A DNA stretch of 64,000 nt from contig NZ_JAELVF020000001.1 of the NCBI RefSeq assembly GCF_018101125.2, positions 2,399,234 through 2,463,233 on the forward strand. The letters run 5' to 3'. Shown here one piece after another: positions 16,775-25,684 of this stretch; the stretch's first letter is position 1, and every line of letters starts with the position of its first letter. The notes under the pieces are model-generated. The model was not told the origin of the DNA. It searched no databases and saw only the letters and a program-made list of their open reading frames with translations. The position numbers and the translations under genes are program-made. This DNA is from Streptomyces tardus. Its GTDB lineage: Bacteria; Actinomycetota; Actinomycetes; Streptomycetales; Streptomycetaceae.

Positions 16775-17075
16775 CCCGCCTCCGGCCCACCCCCTCACTC
16801 CACTCCACTCCACTCCACCCCACCCCGTGCCGGCCGCGCGTACCGGCGGTGATCGTCTTGGTCCGGCCGGGCGCACTTCGTTCACTCCGTGGACCGGGCG
16901 GTGAACGATCTTGTGAGTGAACCGGCGTCGCCCTCGTGCATCGGAAAGCGCACGTTCGAGGGCCAGCTGTCACTCGTGCGAGGGGTTGTGGCGGCGCGGG
17001 GTGCCCCGGGTGTGCTCATGCTGGGCGCCCACCTCGGCGTTCCGCCCACAGGTGCCCTCCGAGCAAAGGACCGCG
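16775..17075. other. intergenic region with CCACT pentamer run
   Basis: No gene. A CCACT/CTCCA pentanucleotide run lies at about 16795-16830. Further on, GTTCAC (16881-16886) and GTGAAC (16902-16907) face each other, a possible regulator site, before the next gene's AAAGGA ribosome site. Confidence 0.45.
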
Positions 17076-18584
17076 ATGCGAACCGTGTTGAACGGTGAGG
17101 TACACGTCCGATACGGCCAGATCTACGTCGAGAGCGCGGTCTGGGGGTACGCCATGGACGAGTACTTCGCCGGCCAGTCGAACGGCCTGTGCGGCGCCGG
17201 CGCTCCCGGCGGCCTGTTCCTGAACACCGGACTGCACACCGGCTACGTGAGCTTCAGGGTCGAGGTGCTGGACGCGGAACCGCCCACCGACGACAGCTGG
17301 GAGGACGTCGTCGAGGCGCCGTTCCGTCCGAAGGCGACGGAGACACTGCTCGTGGAGTGGGCCGGCGAGGACTACTGGGAACTCGACCTGGAGGAGATCG
17401 ACTACCGGGTCCGCTACAGCGCCGTCGGCATGGACGCCGCCCGCGACCAGGACACCCGGCGGGCCAACGACCCCGGCCACGACCGCTATCTGCTCCAGTT
17501 CTGGCCCGCCGCGCTGTCGCCGGACCACGTCATCAAGCAGACCAGCCAGATCGCCGCCTACTGGCACGACTTCGCGCGCGAGCTGCCGGCACCGCCGAGC
17601 GACGAGGAACGCGTGCTGCTCGTCGACTGGGACGGCCGACGTCACCAGATCGACGAGGAGCGGCTGCGGCAGCGGGTCGAGACGTCCGCCTGGAAGGGGC
17701 GGCTGCCGAGCGAGCGCCTGAGGAGGGTCGGCGGCAACGTGATGGGCATGGTCACCATCGACCGCGATCTGCTCGACGAACTGGAGGCCGTACCGCCGAG
17801 CATGCAGCGTTCGATCGCGCGCTGGGCGGCGTACCGGGCGTACGCGGCGGCGGGCCTCGCCGAGATCGGCTGGGTCAGCCGGGGCCTGGACGCGCTCGAC
17901 CAGGGGCGCGAGCTCCCCCCGCCGTTCGACCACATCGACCGCACCTGGGACGCGCTCTTCGAGGAGGAGCAGGTGCCGCACAGCATCGTCAGCTCGCTGG
18001 AGGGCAGCGTCCCGTACATGCTCCAGCAGGCGATGGCGCTTCCGGCGATCTTCGCCGCCACGGACCCGGACCCGCTGCGTGCGGCCGTGGACTCCCTCTA
18101 CGCGGCGGCGGCGACCTTCGGACCGGACTATCGGACGCTCTTCGTCCAGTTGCGGCTGGCGTTCCCGCTGCTCACCGCGCACACCCCGCCGCCGGTGCGC
18201 GAACCCGACCTGCTGCGGGGGCTGCTGGCGCAGTTCCCCGGGATCGACGTGGCGGAGGACGAGCCCCGGAGCGGCGCCGGGGAGGGGCCGGAGGACGACG
18301 CCGGGGCCGGAGCGCCGGACGGGCAGAAGGACGGGCCGGATGACGGCACCGGAAGCGGGACGCGGGAGGGAGTGCAGAGCCAACCGCGGCCCGGGCGGGA
18401 GACCCCGGCGGAGGCCGCGACGGGTACGGCGGACGCCGAACGCGCCGAACGCGCCGAACGCGCCGACCGCGCCGACCGCGCCGAACGCGCCGACGTACGC
18501 GGGGCGCTGCCGTCGGCCGTCATCCCCGGCGCGCGCAGGCCGACGTCAACCAGCGGCGGCACCACGGCGGTTGACCGCCCCTGA
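17076..18584 (+). CDS. conserved-looking protein of unknown function with repetitive C-terminal tail
   Basis: 502 aa, family not recognised. Residues 1-170 are rich in Trp/Tyr/Asp strands (VHVRYGQIYVES, YWELDLEEIDYRVRYSA), suggesting a beta-sandwich like domain. Residues 170-400 are helical, with Trp and acidic residues. The last 100 are disordered Gly/Asp/Glu followed by a repeat of the tripeptides AER/ADR coded by near-identical 9-bp units (about 18433-18495). No signal peptide or membrane segment. ATG 17076 is chosen for the AAAGGA six bases before it; the upstream in-frame ATG lacks support. The strand pattern at the start resembles small Streptomyces surface/ligand-binding domains, but I assign no function. 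Confidence 0.75.
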   Translation: MRTVLNGEVHVRYGQIYVESAVWGYAMDEYFAGQSNGLCGAGAPGGLFLNTGLHTGYVSFRVEVLDAEPPTDDSWEDVVEAPFRPKATETLLVEWAGEDYWELDLEEIDYRVRYSAVGMDAARDQDTRRANDPGHDRYLLQFWPAALSPDHVIKQTSQIAAYWHDFARELPAPPSDEERVLLVDWDGRRHQIDEERLRQRVETSAWKGRLPSERLRRVGGNVMGMVTIDRDLLDELEAVPPSMQRSIARWAAYRAYAAAGLAEIGWVSRGLDALDQGRELPPPFDHIDRTWDALFEEEQVPHSIVSSLEGSVPYMLQQAMALPAIFAATDPDPLRAAVDSLYAAAATFGPDYRTLFVQLRLAFPLLTAHTPPPVREPDLLRGLLAQFPGIDVAEDEPRSGAGEGPEDDAGAGAPDGQKDGPDDGTGSGTREGVQSQPRPGRETPAEAATGTADAERAERAERADRADRAERADVRGALPSAVIPGARRPTSTSGGTTAVDRP

Positions 18585-18836
18585 CCGGGCGGTCGGGGTC
18601 AGCGGGCGCGCGGCGGCAGCGGCCGGCACCGGCGCGTCGGTCGCCCCGCTGCCCCCGACCCGCAGCCCACTGGCCCGTGCCCCTGCCCACCGGTCCCTGC
18701 CCATGCCCGTGCCCGTGCCTCCGCCCGGCGGGGAACGGGGCGAGGCATCCGGGCTAATCCGGCGCGATGGCCGTGCAATCGCGCGCGTCCCGTGGAACGA
18801 CTGTCTGCTGCACAGTCGTCGAGCAGAGGGCAGCCC

Positions 18837-19610
18837 ATGGGACAAACACAGTTGCTGGCGGTCGATTTCACCTCCGGCATTGAGGACTCGTTCGCCTCGG
18901 TGGCGAAATTCGTGCCGAAGCTCATCGCCTTTCTCATCATTCTCCTCATCGGCTGGCTCGTCGCGAGGGTGATCGCCAAGCTGGTCAGGACGATCCTCGC
19001 GAAGGTCGGCTTCCAGCGGGTCATCGACAAGAGCGGGCTTGACGACAAGCTGCGCAACTCACAGTTCGACGCCATCGAGATCATCGCGAAGCTGCTCTAC
19101 TACGCGATTCTGCTGATCGTTCTCCAGGTCGCCTTCTCGGTCTTCGGGCCGAACCCGATCAGCGAACTGCTGAAGGGCGTGGTCGCCTGGATTCCGCAGC
19201 TCGTCATCGCGATCATCATCGTCCTGATCGTCGCGGCCATCGCCAACGCCGTGAAGGCCCTGGTCAGTTCGGCGCTCAGCAGCGTCTCGTACGGCAAGCT
19301 GCTGGCGAACCTCGCCTCGGGGTTCATCCTCGCGCTCGGTGTCATCGCCGCGCTGCACCAGATCGGCGTCGCGGTCGCCGTGACCCTTCCGGTCCTGATC
19401 ACCGTGCTCGCCACGGTGGGCGGCATTCTGGTCGTCGGCGTCGGCGGCGGTCTGATCAAGCCGATGCAGGAGCGCTGGAGCAGGTGGCTGGACGGCGCCG
19501 AGCGGGAGACCTCGCGGCTGCGCGCCTCCGGCGGTACGGGCGGTACCGGCGGTACGGGCGGCGGTACCGGCGGTACGGGTGGTGCCGGTGGTGCGTCCCC
19601 CGGCCGGTGA
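18837..19610 (+). CDS. membrane protein, mechanosensitive-channel-like TM-helix family
   Basis: A 257-aa protein with four or five membrane helices: about 23-47, 86-103, 112-133, 155-185 and 187-210. They contain the conserved amphipathic pattern of the 'conserved TM helix' family (relatives of MscS inner-membrane segments): FAS-x-VAKFVPKLIAFLIILLIGW at the start and repeated VGGxLVVGVGGGLIKP near the end. It has no MscS beta domain, so channel function is uncertain. The C-terminal tail is a Gly-Gly-Thr repeat coded by 9-bp units (19530-19600) and varies easily. ATG 18837 begins MGQTQLLAV; a longer reading adds 15 polar residues. It ends before a perfect 21-bp hairpin. Confidence 0.8.
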   Translation: MGQTQLLAVDFTSGIEDSFASVAKFVPKLIAFLIILLIGWLVARVIAKLVRTILAKVGFQRVIDKSGLDDKLRNSQFDAIEIIAKLLYYAILLIVLQVAFSVFGPNPISELLKGVVAWIPQLVIAIIIVLIVAAIANAVKALVSSALSSVSYGKLLANLASGFILALGVIAALHQIGVAVAVTLPVLITVLATVGGILVVGVGGGLIKPMQERWSRWLDGAERETSRLRASGGTGGTGGTGGGTGGTGGAGGASPGR

Positions 19611-19632
19611 GCGGTCCGGCTCTGCCGCTCGT

Positions 19633-19680
19633 ACGGCGTCGCCCCCGTCGCGAGAGAGATCGCGACGGGGGCGACGCCGT
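19633..19680. terminator. strong bidirectional hairpin terminator
   Basis: A perfect 21-bp stem (19633-19653 with 19660-19680) and a GAGAGA hexaloop between convergent genes. Very stable. Confidence 0.95.
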
Positions 19681-19707
19681 CTCCGCGTCCGTGTACGGCG
19701 CCGCGGC

Positions 19708-20439
19708 TCAGCGGGCGGTACGGAGCTCGATGTTGCCGTTGCTGCTGCCGGCGTGGATCCAGTGGCCGGCGTCCGGGTCGTCGGTCACGTCGACGTCGGT
19801 GTCGCCCCGGGAGGTCTTGGCGGTCACCGCGTACCGGCCCTCGGGAACGGTCACCGCGACGTTGCCGTTGGAGGTCGTCGCGTCGATGTTCTGCGTCCGG
19901 GTCGACACGAGGTCGATGTTGCCGTTGGCCGACTGGGCGTTGACGCCCTTTCCGGCCAGCTCGCGCCCCTTGACGCTGCCGTTGGAGGTCCTGACCCGCG
20001 CCGTACCGGACACCCGGTTCAGGCTGATGCCGCCGGAACCGGTGCTCACCCGCACCTCGCCCACCCGCGAGAAGCTCAGCGACCCGTTGGAGGTCTCGCC
20101 GCTCACCGGCAGACCGGCCGGCAGCTCGACGGTGTAGTCGACGGAGCAGTCGTCGCCGCAGCCGCCGAGCACCAGTACGCCGTCCTCGATCCGGTGCGTC
20201 GCGTCCTTCGGCCGGTCGCCCCGGTACTCCACCGAACGCCGTACGGAGATCTCCGAGTCGGCCCTGGAGCCGCGCAGCGTGACGTCACCCGATGCGAGGT
20301 CCATCCGGACGGCGGTGATCTTCTCCTCGTGGCGCGACTGGTCGTCGAAGGACTCCGAATCCCACAGGCAGGCGCTCAACCCGCCGGCGGTGAGGGCGGT
20401 GACGGCGACGAGTGCGAGAGCGCGGGACAGCGAGCGCAT
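19708..20439 (-). CDS. DUF4097-type beta-repeat lipoprotein
   Basis: A 243-aa predicted lipoprotein. A signal peptide ends in the lipobox LSAC (Cys24), so the mature protein should be lipid-anchored outside the membrane. The body is a regular series of short strands with recurring SNGS/SNGN/SGD turns (SGDVTLRG, TSNGSLSFS, SGGISLN, SNGNVAV, SNGNIEL), the right-handed beta-solenoid pattern of DUF4097 (adhesin-like) domains. Binding partners are unknown. ATG 20439 gives the full signal peptide, with a purine-rich site upstream. It converges with the membrane-protein gene across the hairpin and follows the XRE gene on the same strand after 346 bp. Confidence 0.85.
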   Translation of the reverse strand: MRSLSRALALVAVTALTAGGLSACLWDSESFDDQSRHEEKITAVRMDLASGDVTLRGSRADSEISVRRSVEYRGDRPKDATHRIEDGVLVLGGCGDDCSVDYTVELPAGLPVSGETSNGSLSFSRVGEVRVSTGSGGISLNRVSGTARVRTSNGSVKGRELAGKGVNAQSANGNIDLVSTRTQNIDATTSNGNVAVTVPEGRYAVTAKTSRGDTDVDVTDDPDAGHWIHAGSSNGNIELRTAR

Positions 20440-20785
20440 GGAGGTTCCCCGTTTCAGCGGCGGTTGGCCGGTCGTGACGCGTGCGTTGGGTGCGGGTGTG
20501 TGCGGGTGTGTGCGGGTGTCTGTGCGCGGTGCGGGCGGTGCGCGCGGTGCGGGCGTCCTCGGCGGTGCCGACCGTACCGCTGGTGGTGGACCGTGGTGAG
20601 CCCTGGCGCCCGCGAACGCGCTTCGACGGTTGCGCGCGTTCGCCCGGCCGTCCCGGACCACGGTACGGACCGCCCCACCGCCGGCCCATCCGGGAAGCCC
20701 CCGACTTTCCCCGGGGGCCAACCCCCGCACGCCCCCGGGTCGTGTCCCGCACGCCCCCGGGTCGTGAGCCCGGAGGGCGCCGGGG
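20440..20785. repeat. repeat-filled spacer between the lipoprotein and XRE genes
   Basis: No gene. Three exact TGCGGGTGTG copies (20491-20520) run into GTGCGG variants. Near the XRE end, a 21-22 bp GCACGCCCCCGGGTCGTG unit is directly repeated (about 20725-20768). Confidence 0.7.
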
Positions 20786-21973
20786 TCAGACCGCCAGTCC
20801 CGACATCCGGGAGAGCGCCATCAGCTTGGCGTTGCTGCGCCGGTGGAGGGAGGCCACGACGCGGAAGATCTCCCGGCCCATGGGATGGATACGAGCCATC
20901 TGCGGTGCCGTGCGCCAGGCCGTCGTCAGATCGTCCAGTGCGCCGTCGCGGTCGCCCAGATCCAGCCGCGCCCGCGCGATGTTGATGTGGGTGGGCGAGA
21001 TGCGGGTGGGCGGCAGCCCGGCGAGCACCTCGGCGAAGTGCGCCGAGCCCGCCACCCGCAGCGCCTCGTCGGGCCGGCCCAGGTCGAGCCGGGTGGCCAG
21101 TTCGTGGGTCGCGGTGTTGCCGGGGCCGAAGATCATGCTGTGGCACCGCACGTCCTCGCCCACGACCTGGGCCGCCTCCCGGGCGGACCGGATGTGGCGT
21201 TCGGCCGCCCGCTGCCCCTCGCGCTTGTCGTGGAGCCTGCCGGCGAGCGTCATGCCGCGCAGGTCGAGCATCCCCACGGCGAAGGCGCGCTGGGGGCCGG
21301 AGAGCTGCGTCTGTGCTCGGGCGATCGCGCGTTCGACGATGTGCAGGCCGCCCTCGAAGTCGCCGCCGTTGAGGTAGGCGCCGGCCCGGTCCCGGGCCGC
21401 GATGGCCTCGCCGAGCGGATTGGGCTTCTGGCGCACCGCCCACCGCTGGCGGGTGACGGCGAGTTCCGCCAGGTCCATCCAGCGATGGCGTGCCGAGATC
21501 CAGTAGACGCTGCTGTAGACGTTCGCGACGGCCATCCAGCTTTCGGAGGTGTTCTCGGCGAAGGCGTGGTCGGTGACGTCCCTGAGCAACTGGGGGAGTA
21601 CGACCAGCAGTCCGGCGATGTCGACGTCGTTGCGCAGCGTGTCGGCCCTCGCCAGCGCGGCGCTGATCCGGTCTGCCTCCACCCGCGTGCCGCGCGGCCG
21701 GTCGTAGTCGCGCACGGCCGAGCGCAGCTCGTACAGCAGCGCCTCGTTGCCCCGGCTCGGCGGGGTCCGGCCGAGCACCTCGGCCATCGTCACCCCGAGC
21801 GCGCGGGCGAGTGCCGCCGCCGTCGTGGGCGTCAGGGCTCTGGCGCCGACCTCGGCCTTGCTCAGCAGTGAGACGGAGATCGCGGCTCTCCTGGCGAGCG
21901 CCGCCTGGGAGAGGCCGCGGGCGTGCCGGAGCGCGGCAACGTTGGCTCCCGGCGCGAGCGTTGAGGTGCCCAT
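20786..21973 (-). CDS. XRE-family regulator with TPR-like C-terminal domain
   Basis: A 395-aa regulator. A Cro/C1-type helix-turn-helix covers about residues 10-67 (LRHARGLSQAALARRAAISVSLLSKAE is the classic run, given here in fragments: GLSQAALARR, SVSLLSKAE). About 300 helical residues with Ala/Leu-rich repeats follow, the TPR-like sensor seen in many Streptomyces XRE regulators that respond to peptides or to a partner protein. A GAGGAG site precedes the ATG. It is divergent from a 42-aa/124-aa coupled gene pair 168 bp away, its likeliest target. I cannot name the signal. Confidence 0.88.
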   Translation of the reverse strand: MGTSTLAPGANVAALRHARGLSQAALARRAAISVSLLSKAEVGARALTPTTAAALARALGVTMAEVLGRTPPSRGNEALLYELRSAVRDYDRPRGTRVEADRISAALARADTLRNDVDIAGLLVVLPQLLRDVTDHAFAENTSESWMAVANVYSSVYWISARHRWMDLAELAVTRQRWAVRQKPNPLGEAIAARDRAGAYLNGGDFEGGLHIVERAIARAQTQLSGPQRAFAVGMLDLRGMTLAGRLHDKREGQRAAERHIRSAREAAQVVGEDVRCHSMIFGPGNTATHELATRLDLGRPDEALRVAGSAHFAEVLAGLPPTRISPTHINIARARLDLGDRDGALDDLTTAWRTAPQMARIHPMGREIFRVVASLHRRSNAKLMALSRMSGLAV

Positions 21974-22140
21974 CTCTTGACTCCTCTGCGAGTCGTCGGC
22001 CCTGACGCGGCCATCGTGACACCGCCTGCCGCTCCCGACACAGGCTTGTGCAATATGCGTGCAAGTAGCCGTAAGTAGCAGGTTGTTGACTGGTTGTGTC
22101 CGTAGTGGGTGGTGGGGGACCGTCTCGGGAGGTCGCAAGC

Positions 22141-22269
22141 GTGTCGACAACTCTTCAACCGGCCGCCGCCCCCGCCGTCGTCCGCTCCCTGGCCCCCGTC
22201 CGCTCCCCGGCAGTCCCCGACTCCGAGGCCGGCCCGGCTGCGGGCGGCGCGGATCGGGGGCGCGCGTGA
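22141..22269 (+). CDS. 42-aa small protein/leader ORF coupled to the next gene
   Basis: A GTG-started frame with a strong GGGAGG site eight bases upstream. It encodes 42 residues, Ala/Pro/Val-rich, with no signal or membrane segment. Its TGA overlaps the GTG of the 124-aa gene (GTGA), so translation is coupled. The sequence is low-complexity, so it may matter as a translational leader more than as a protein. A peptide signal sensed by the divergent XRE/TPR regulator is an alternative reading, unproven. Confidence 0.5.
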   Translation: MSTTLQPAAAPAVVRSLAPVRSPAVPDSEAGPAAGGADRGRA

Positions 22270-22640
22270 CCGTGAGCGGGCTGGTGCGGCGGGGATGGTG
22301 GTGCGAGCTGACCGCGTGGACGGCGGCGGTGGACGGCCGGGAGGCGAAGGTACGGGCGGGCCGGGCCGACACCCCCGAGGGGGCGTTGGTGTGGATACGG
22401 GCGTCCGTGCGGACACTGGCGTACGGCCTCGGGGTCGCCGAGGGTGCGCGGGTGCACGCCTGGCTGGAGTACGGGCAGTGGGAGGCCGTGATGCGGTTGA
22501 AGTCCGGTGAGGCGTACGACTTCGGGGCGCGGCTGGGCGGGACGGCGCTCAGCTGGTCCGCCCGCCCCGTCGTCTTCGTCTCGCTGCTGGCCGACTGCAC
22601 ACCCGCAGGCCTCGAAGCGGCCGAGCCGCGCGGGTGGTGA
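22266..22640 (+). CDS. 124-aa protein of unknown function next to the XRE gene
   Basis: No family recognised. The product is a compact soluble protein with many Trp residues (RRGWWCELTAWTAAVDGREAKV at the start, shown in part; ALVWIRASVRTLAYGLG; HAWLEYGQWEAVMRL). It has a beta-strand/helix pattern and no membrane segment. The GTG start lies in a GTGA overlap with the 42-aa frame and has no ribosome site of its own, which argues for coupling. Codon third positions are normally GC-rich, and the frame stays coherent to the stop, supporting a real gene. It is probably controlled by the divergent XRE regulator. Confidence 0.6.
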   Translation: MTVSGLVRRGWWCELTAWTAAVDGREAKVRAGRADTPEGALVWIRASVRTLAYGLGVAEGARVHAWLEYGQWEAVMRLKSGEAYDFGARLGGTALSWSARPVVFVSLLADCTPAGLEAAEPRGW

Positions 22641-22794
22641 ACTCGCGCCGCTGCCTGGCGGGTTGCGCCGTGCCCGACGCCGAGTCGGCCGTACGGCCCC
22701 GCGCTCCCGAGGCGCTCCCCGCGTACGCCCGCGCACTCCCGCGTGAGGCGGGTCACGCGGGTGGCAAAGGGAAGGGAAAGGCTTCCGAAACAAT

Positions 22795-22811
22795 TTTGCA
22801 GGGTCTGCAAA
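22795..22811. promoter_or_regulatory. palindromic operator before the TetR gene
   Basis: TTTGCAG-GGT-CTGCAAA, a perfect 7-bp inverted repeat, followed at once by TTGC-N7-GCAA (22813-22827), a second looser palindrome. Together they cover the region just before the GTG start, where TetR autorepressors bind. Confidence 0.75.
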
Positions 22812-22830
22812 CTTGCGTACCGTGCAAGGT

Positions 22831-23529
22831 GTGAATGGTGCGGCGGAGAAGCTGGGGCTCCGGGAACGGAAGAAGCGGGCGACGCGGGACGCGCTCGCCG
22901 GTGCGGCGGTTCGGCTCGCGGCCGAGCACGGCGCGGAGAACGTGACCGTGGAGGCCATCAGCGAGGCCGCCGGAGTCTCGCCGAGGACCTTCTTCAACTA
23001 CTTCGACAGTCATGACGACGCCTTCGTCATGATCGACAACGAGAGCGCGGCCCGCCTGCGCGAGGCGGTGCTGGCCGCGCCCGCCGAGCTGTCCGCGCTG
23101 GAGGCCGTACGGGACGTACTGGCCGAGGAGTTGGCGGACATCGAGGAGCAGCAGGAGCTGTGGCGGCTGCGTGCCCAGGTGCTGCACCGCTCGCCCCGGC
23201 TGCTGGCGCGCAGCATGGGCGCGCACATGTGGGACGAGCGCGGGCTCGCGGCAGCGATCGCCGAGCGCCGGGGGGCGGCTCCGCCGGTGCAGCCGGCGGC
23301 GTCACCGTCGATCCGTTCGAAGGACTGCTCGGTCTCGCAGCTGGACCAGATCATGGCGATGGACCGGCAGCTCGACCTCTACTCCAAGATGCTCGCGGCG
23401 ATGGCCTCCACGGCGGCGCGGGTCGCCTTGCAGCACTGGTGCGCGCACACCGAGCGGGACCGGTTCCAGGACGTCTTCCGCAAGGTGTTCGACCAGCTGG
23501 CCGCCGGACTGAGGAATCCGGCCGTGTAA
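22831..23529 (+). CDS. TetR-family regulator, probable controller of the downstream exporter
   Basis: A 232-aa TetR protein with the helix-turn-helix at about residues 28-62 (VEAISEAAGVSPRTFFNYF). The remainder is a helical ligand-binding domain resembling the MftR/AcrR C-terminal type, with a Pro/Ser-rich insertion near 150. GTG 22831 is chosen because it directly follows a double palindrome, with only a weak AAGG site, so the message may be leaderless; an in-frame start 18 bp upstream would place the palindrome inside the gene. The next gene on the strand, 421 bp on, encodes a 14-helix multidrug exporter, the usual partner of such regulators. Confidence 0.9.
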   Translation: MNGAAEKLGLRERKKRATRDALAGAAVRLAAEHGAENVTVEAISEAAGVSPRTFFNYFDSHDDAFVMIDNESAARLREAVLAAPAELSALEAVRDVLAEELADIEEQQELWRLRAQVLHRSPRLLARSMGAHMWDERGLAAAIAERRGAAPPVQPAASPSIRSKDCSVSQLDQIMAMDRQLDLYSKMLAAMASTAARVALQHWCAHTERDRFQDVFRKVFDQLAAGLRNPAV

Positions 23530-23950
23530 GCCGGCCGGTGGTCGGCGGCGAGGGGGCGCCGACCGCGACGAGGCCGGCGACCGCGGCGAGGGGCCGGCGG
23601 CCGGCAGGTACCCGCCCCGGTACCGACCGCTCGCCCAGGCCCACCACGCACGGCACGGCACCACCACGCACGGCACCACCACGCACGGCACCGCACCACC
23701 ACGCACGGCACCGCACGCACCGCACGGCGCGAACCGGGGGCGTACGGCCCGGAGGGGAGCGGCTCCGTGGCCGGCGCGTACGGGGCGGCGTCACCGCAAG
23801 TGCGACGGGGGCGCAGCCGAGGACCGGCCGACGACCAGCAGACCGGCAGACCAGCAGACCAGCAGACCAGCAGGCCGGCAGACCCTCCCCGCCTCCGGGC
23901 GCGACGCAGACTCACGCCTCCGGGCGCGACCGAACCACGAAGAGGACACC
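23530..23950. repeat. repeat-rich spacer between TetR and exporter genes
   Basis: No gene. Two repeat fields: CACCACGCACGGCAC units of 15-17 bp, about five copies (23640-23725), and GACCAGCA/GACCGGCA units of 8-10 bp (23835-23890). A GAAGAGGACACC site then serves the exporter GTG. Confidence 0.75.
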
Positions 23951-25684
23951 GTGACCGCAACACATACGAGGGACGATTCACCGCCCCCGGACCGGCTGCC
24001 ACCGGACCCGCTGCCGCCGACCGCGGTGGAGGAGGGCCCGACGGCGATGACCAACCGGCAGATCCTGCAGGCGATGTCCGGGCTGATGGCCGGTATGTTC
24101 GTCGCGATCCTGGCCGGTACGGTCGTCGCGAACGCGCTGCCGCGCATCGTCGCCGACCTCGGCGCGACGCAGTCCGCGTACACCTGGGTCGTCACCTCCG
24201 AGCTGCTGGCGATGACCGCGACGGTGCCGCTGTGGGGCAAGCTCTCCGACCTCTACAACAAGAAGTTGCTGCTCCAGCTCTCGCTGGGGGTCTTCGTACT
24301 GGGCTCCATACTCGCGGGGCTCTCGCAGGGCGTGGAGATGCTGATCTTCAGCCGCGTGGTGCAGGGCATCGGCGCGGGCGGTCTGACCGCGCTGGTCCAG
24401 GTGGTGATGGCCGCGATCGTGCCGCCGCGCAGGCTCGGAAAGTACGCGGGCGTCTTCGGTTCGGTGTTCGCGGTGGGCACGGTCATCGGCCCGCTGGTCG
24501 GCGGCGTGCTGGTCGACACCCCGTGGCTCGGCTGGCGCTGGTGCTTCTTCATCGGGGTGCCGTTCGCGCTGGTGTCGGTGATCCTTCTCCAGCGCACGCT
24601 GAAGTTGCCGACGGTGCGCAGGCCGGACGCGAAGGTCGACTACCTGGGCGCGTTCCTGATCGTGGGCGGTGTCTCCGCGCTGCTGATCTGGACCTCGCTG
24701 GCGGGCAACTCCTTCGACTGGGCCTCCTGGCAGACCGCCGCCCTCACCTCGCTCGGTGTGGCCATGCTGGGCCTGGCGGTCTACGTGGAGACGCGGGTGG
24801 CGGAGCCGATCATCCCGCTGGGCATCTTCCGCAGCCGTACGGTGACGCTCGCGACGGTCGCCAGCCTCTTCGTCGGTGTGGCGATGTTCGGCGGCACGGT
24901 CTTCCTCACGCAGTACTTCCAGCTGGCGCTCGGCAAGTCGCCGACCGAGTCGGGTCTGATGAGCCTGCCGATGATCTTCGGCCTGCTGGTCTCCTCGACC
25001 GGCGCCGGACAGATCATCAGTGCCACGGGCCGGTGGAAGATCTTCGTCGTCTCCGGTGCCGCGATCATGACGGCGGGCATGGGGCTGCTCGCCACCATCG
25101 AGGCCGACACCGCGTACTGGCAGCTGAGCCTGTACATGGCGCTGCTGGGCTTCGGTCTCGGCATGCTGATGCAGAACCTCGTCCTGGTCGCGCAGAACGA
25201 CGTACCGGCCCGCTACCTCGGCTCGGCGACCTCGGTGGTCTCCTTCTTCCGCAGCATGGGCGGCACGGTCGGCACCAGCGTGCTGGGCGCCGTCCTCGCC
25301 GCCCGGGTCGCCGAGGACATCGGCGCCGGACTTCCGGCCGGTGCCGAGGGCGCCGGCGGCCACGGCGCGGTCCCGAACCTGGCCGAACTGCCGGGACCGG
25401 TGCGCGAGGTCGTGGAGAACGCGTACGCCGCCGGCACCTCCGAACTCTTCCTGCTGGCCACGCCGTTCGCGGCGCTCGCTCTGGTCGCGGTGCTCTTCCT
25501 CAAGGAGAAGCCGCTGAAGACGACCAGCGGCTCGCAGCGGCTGGTCGAGGAGTCGCGGGCGGAGTCGGCGCGTACGGACCAGTCGGCGCGTACCGGGCCG
25601 GCCCCCGGCGAGCTGCCGGAGGTGTCGCTGTCCAAGGCGGGAGCGGCGGTGGGGGACGACCGGCCCCAGGCTGACCGACGCTAG
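23951..25684 (+). CDS. MFS multidrug exporter, DHA2 (EmrB/QacA) family
   Basis: A 577-aa integral membrane protein with about 14 predicted helices from residue 38 to 520, the DHA2 drug:H+ antiporter layout. Motif A is seen as GKLSDLYNKK after helix 2, and motif C-like Gly/Pro-rich sequence as VFAVGTVIGPLVGGVL in helix 5. The N-terminal 35 residues are acidic/Pro-rich and the C-terminal 60 are polar. GTG start with a GAAGAGGA site. TetR gene upstream, so substrate-induced derepression is likely. The TAG stop lies inside the terminal repeat of the MITE-like element that begins at 25681, so the element supplies the present C terminus; the last residues may differ from an uninterrupted homologue. 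Confidence 0.93.
   Translation: MTATHTRDDSPPPDRLPPDPLPPTAVEEGPTAMTNRQILQAMSGLMAGMFVAILAGTVVANALPRIVADLGATQSAYTWVVTSELLAMTATVPLWGKLSDLYNKKLLLQLSLGVFVLGSILAGLSQGVEMLIFSRVVQGIGAGGLTALVQVVMAAIVPPRRLGKYAGVFGSVFAVGTVIGPLVGGVLVDTPWLGWRWCFFIGVPFALVSVILLQRTLKLPTVRRPDAKVDYLGAFLIVGGVSALLIWTSLAGNSFDWASWQTAALTSLGVAMLGLAVYVETRVAEPIIPLGIFRSRTVTLATVASLFVGVAMFGGTVFLTQYFQLALGKSPTESGLMSLPMIFGLLVSSTGAGQIISATGRWKIFVVSGAAIMTAGMGLLATIEADTAYWQLSLYMALLGFGLGMLMQNLVLVAQNDVPARYLGSATSVVSFFRSMGGTVGTSVLGAVLAARVAEDIGAGLPAGAEGAGGHGAVPNLAELPGPVREVVENAYAAGTSELFLLATPFAALALVAVLFLKEKPLKTTSGSQRLVEESRAESARTDQSARTGPAPGELPEVSLSKAGAAVGDDRPQADRR

Noticed and set aside
23640..23890. CRISPR-like repeat field
   Set aside because: Units are 8-17 bp, directly abutting or overlapping, with no unique spacers of constant length.
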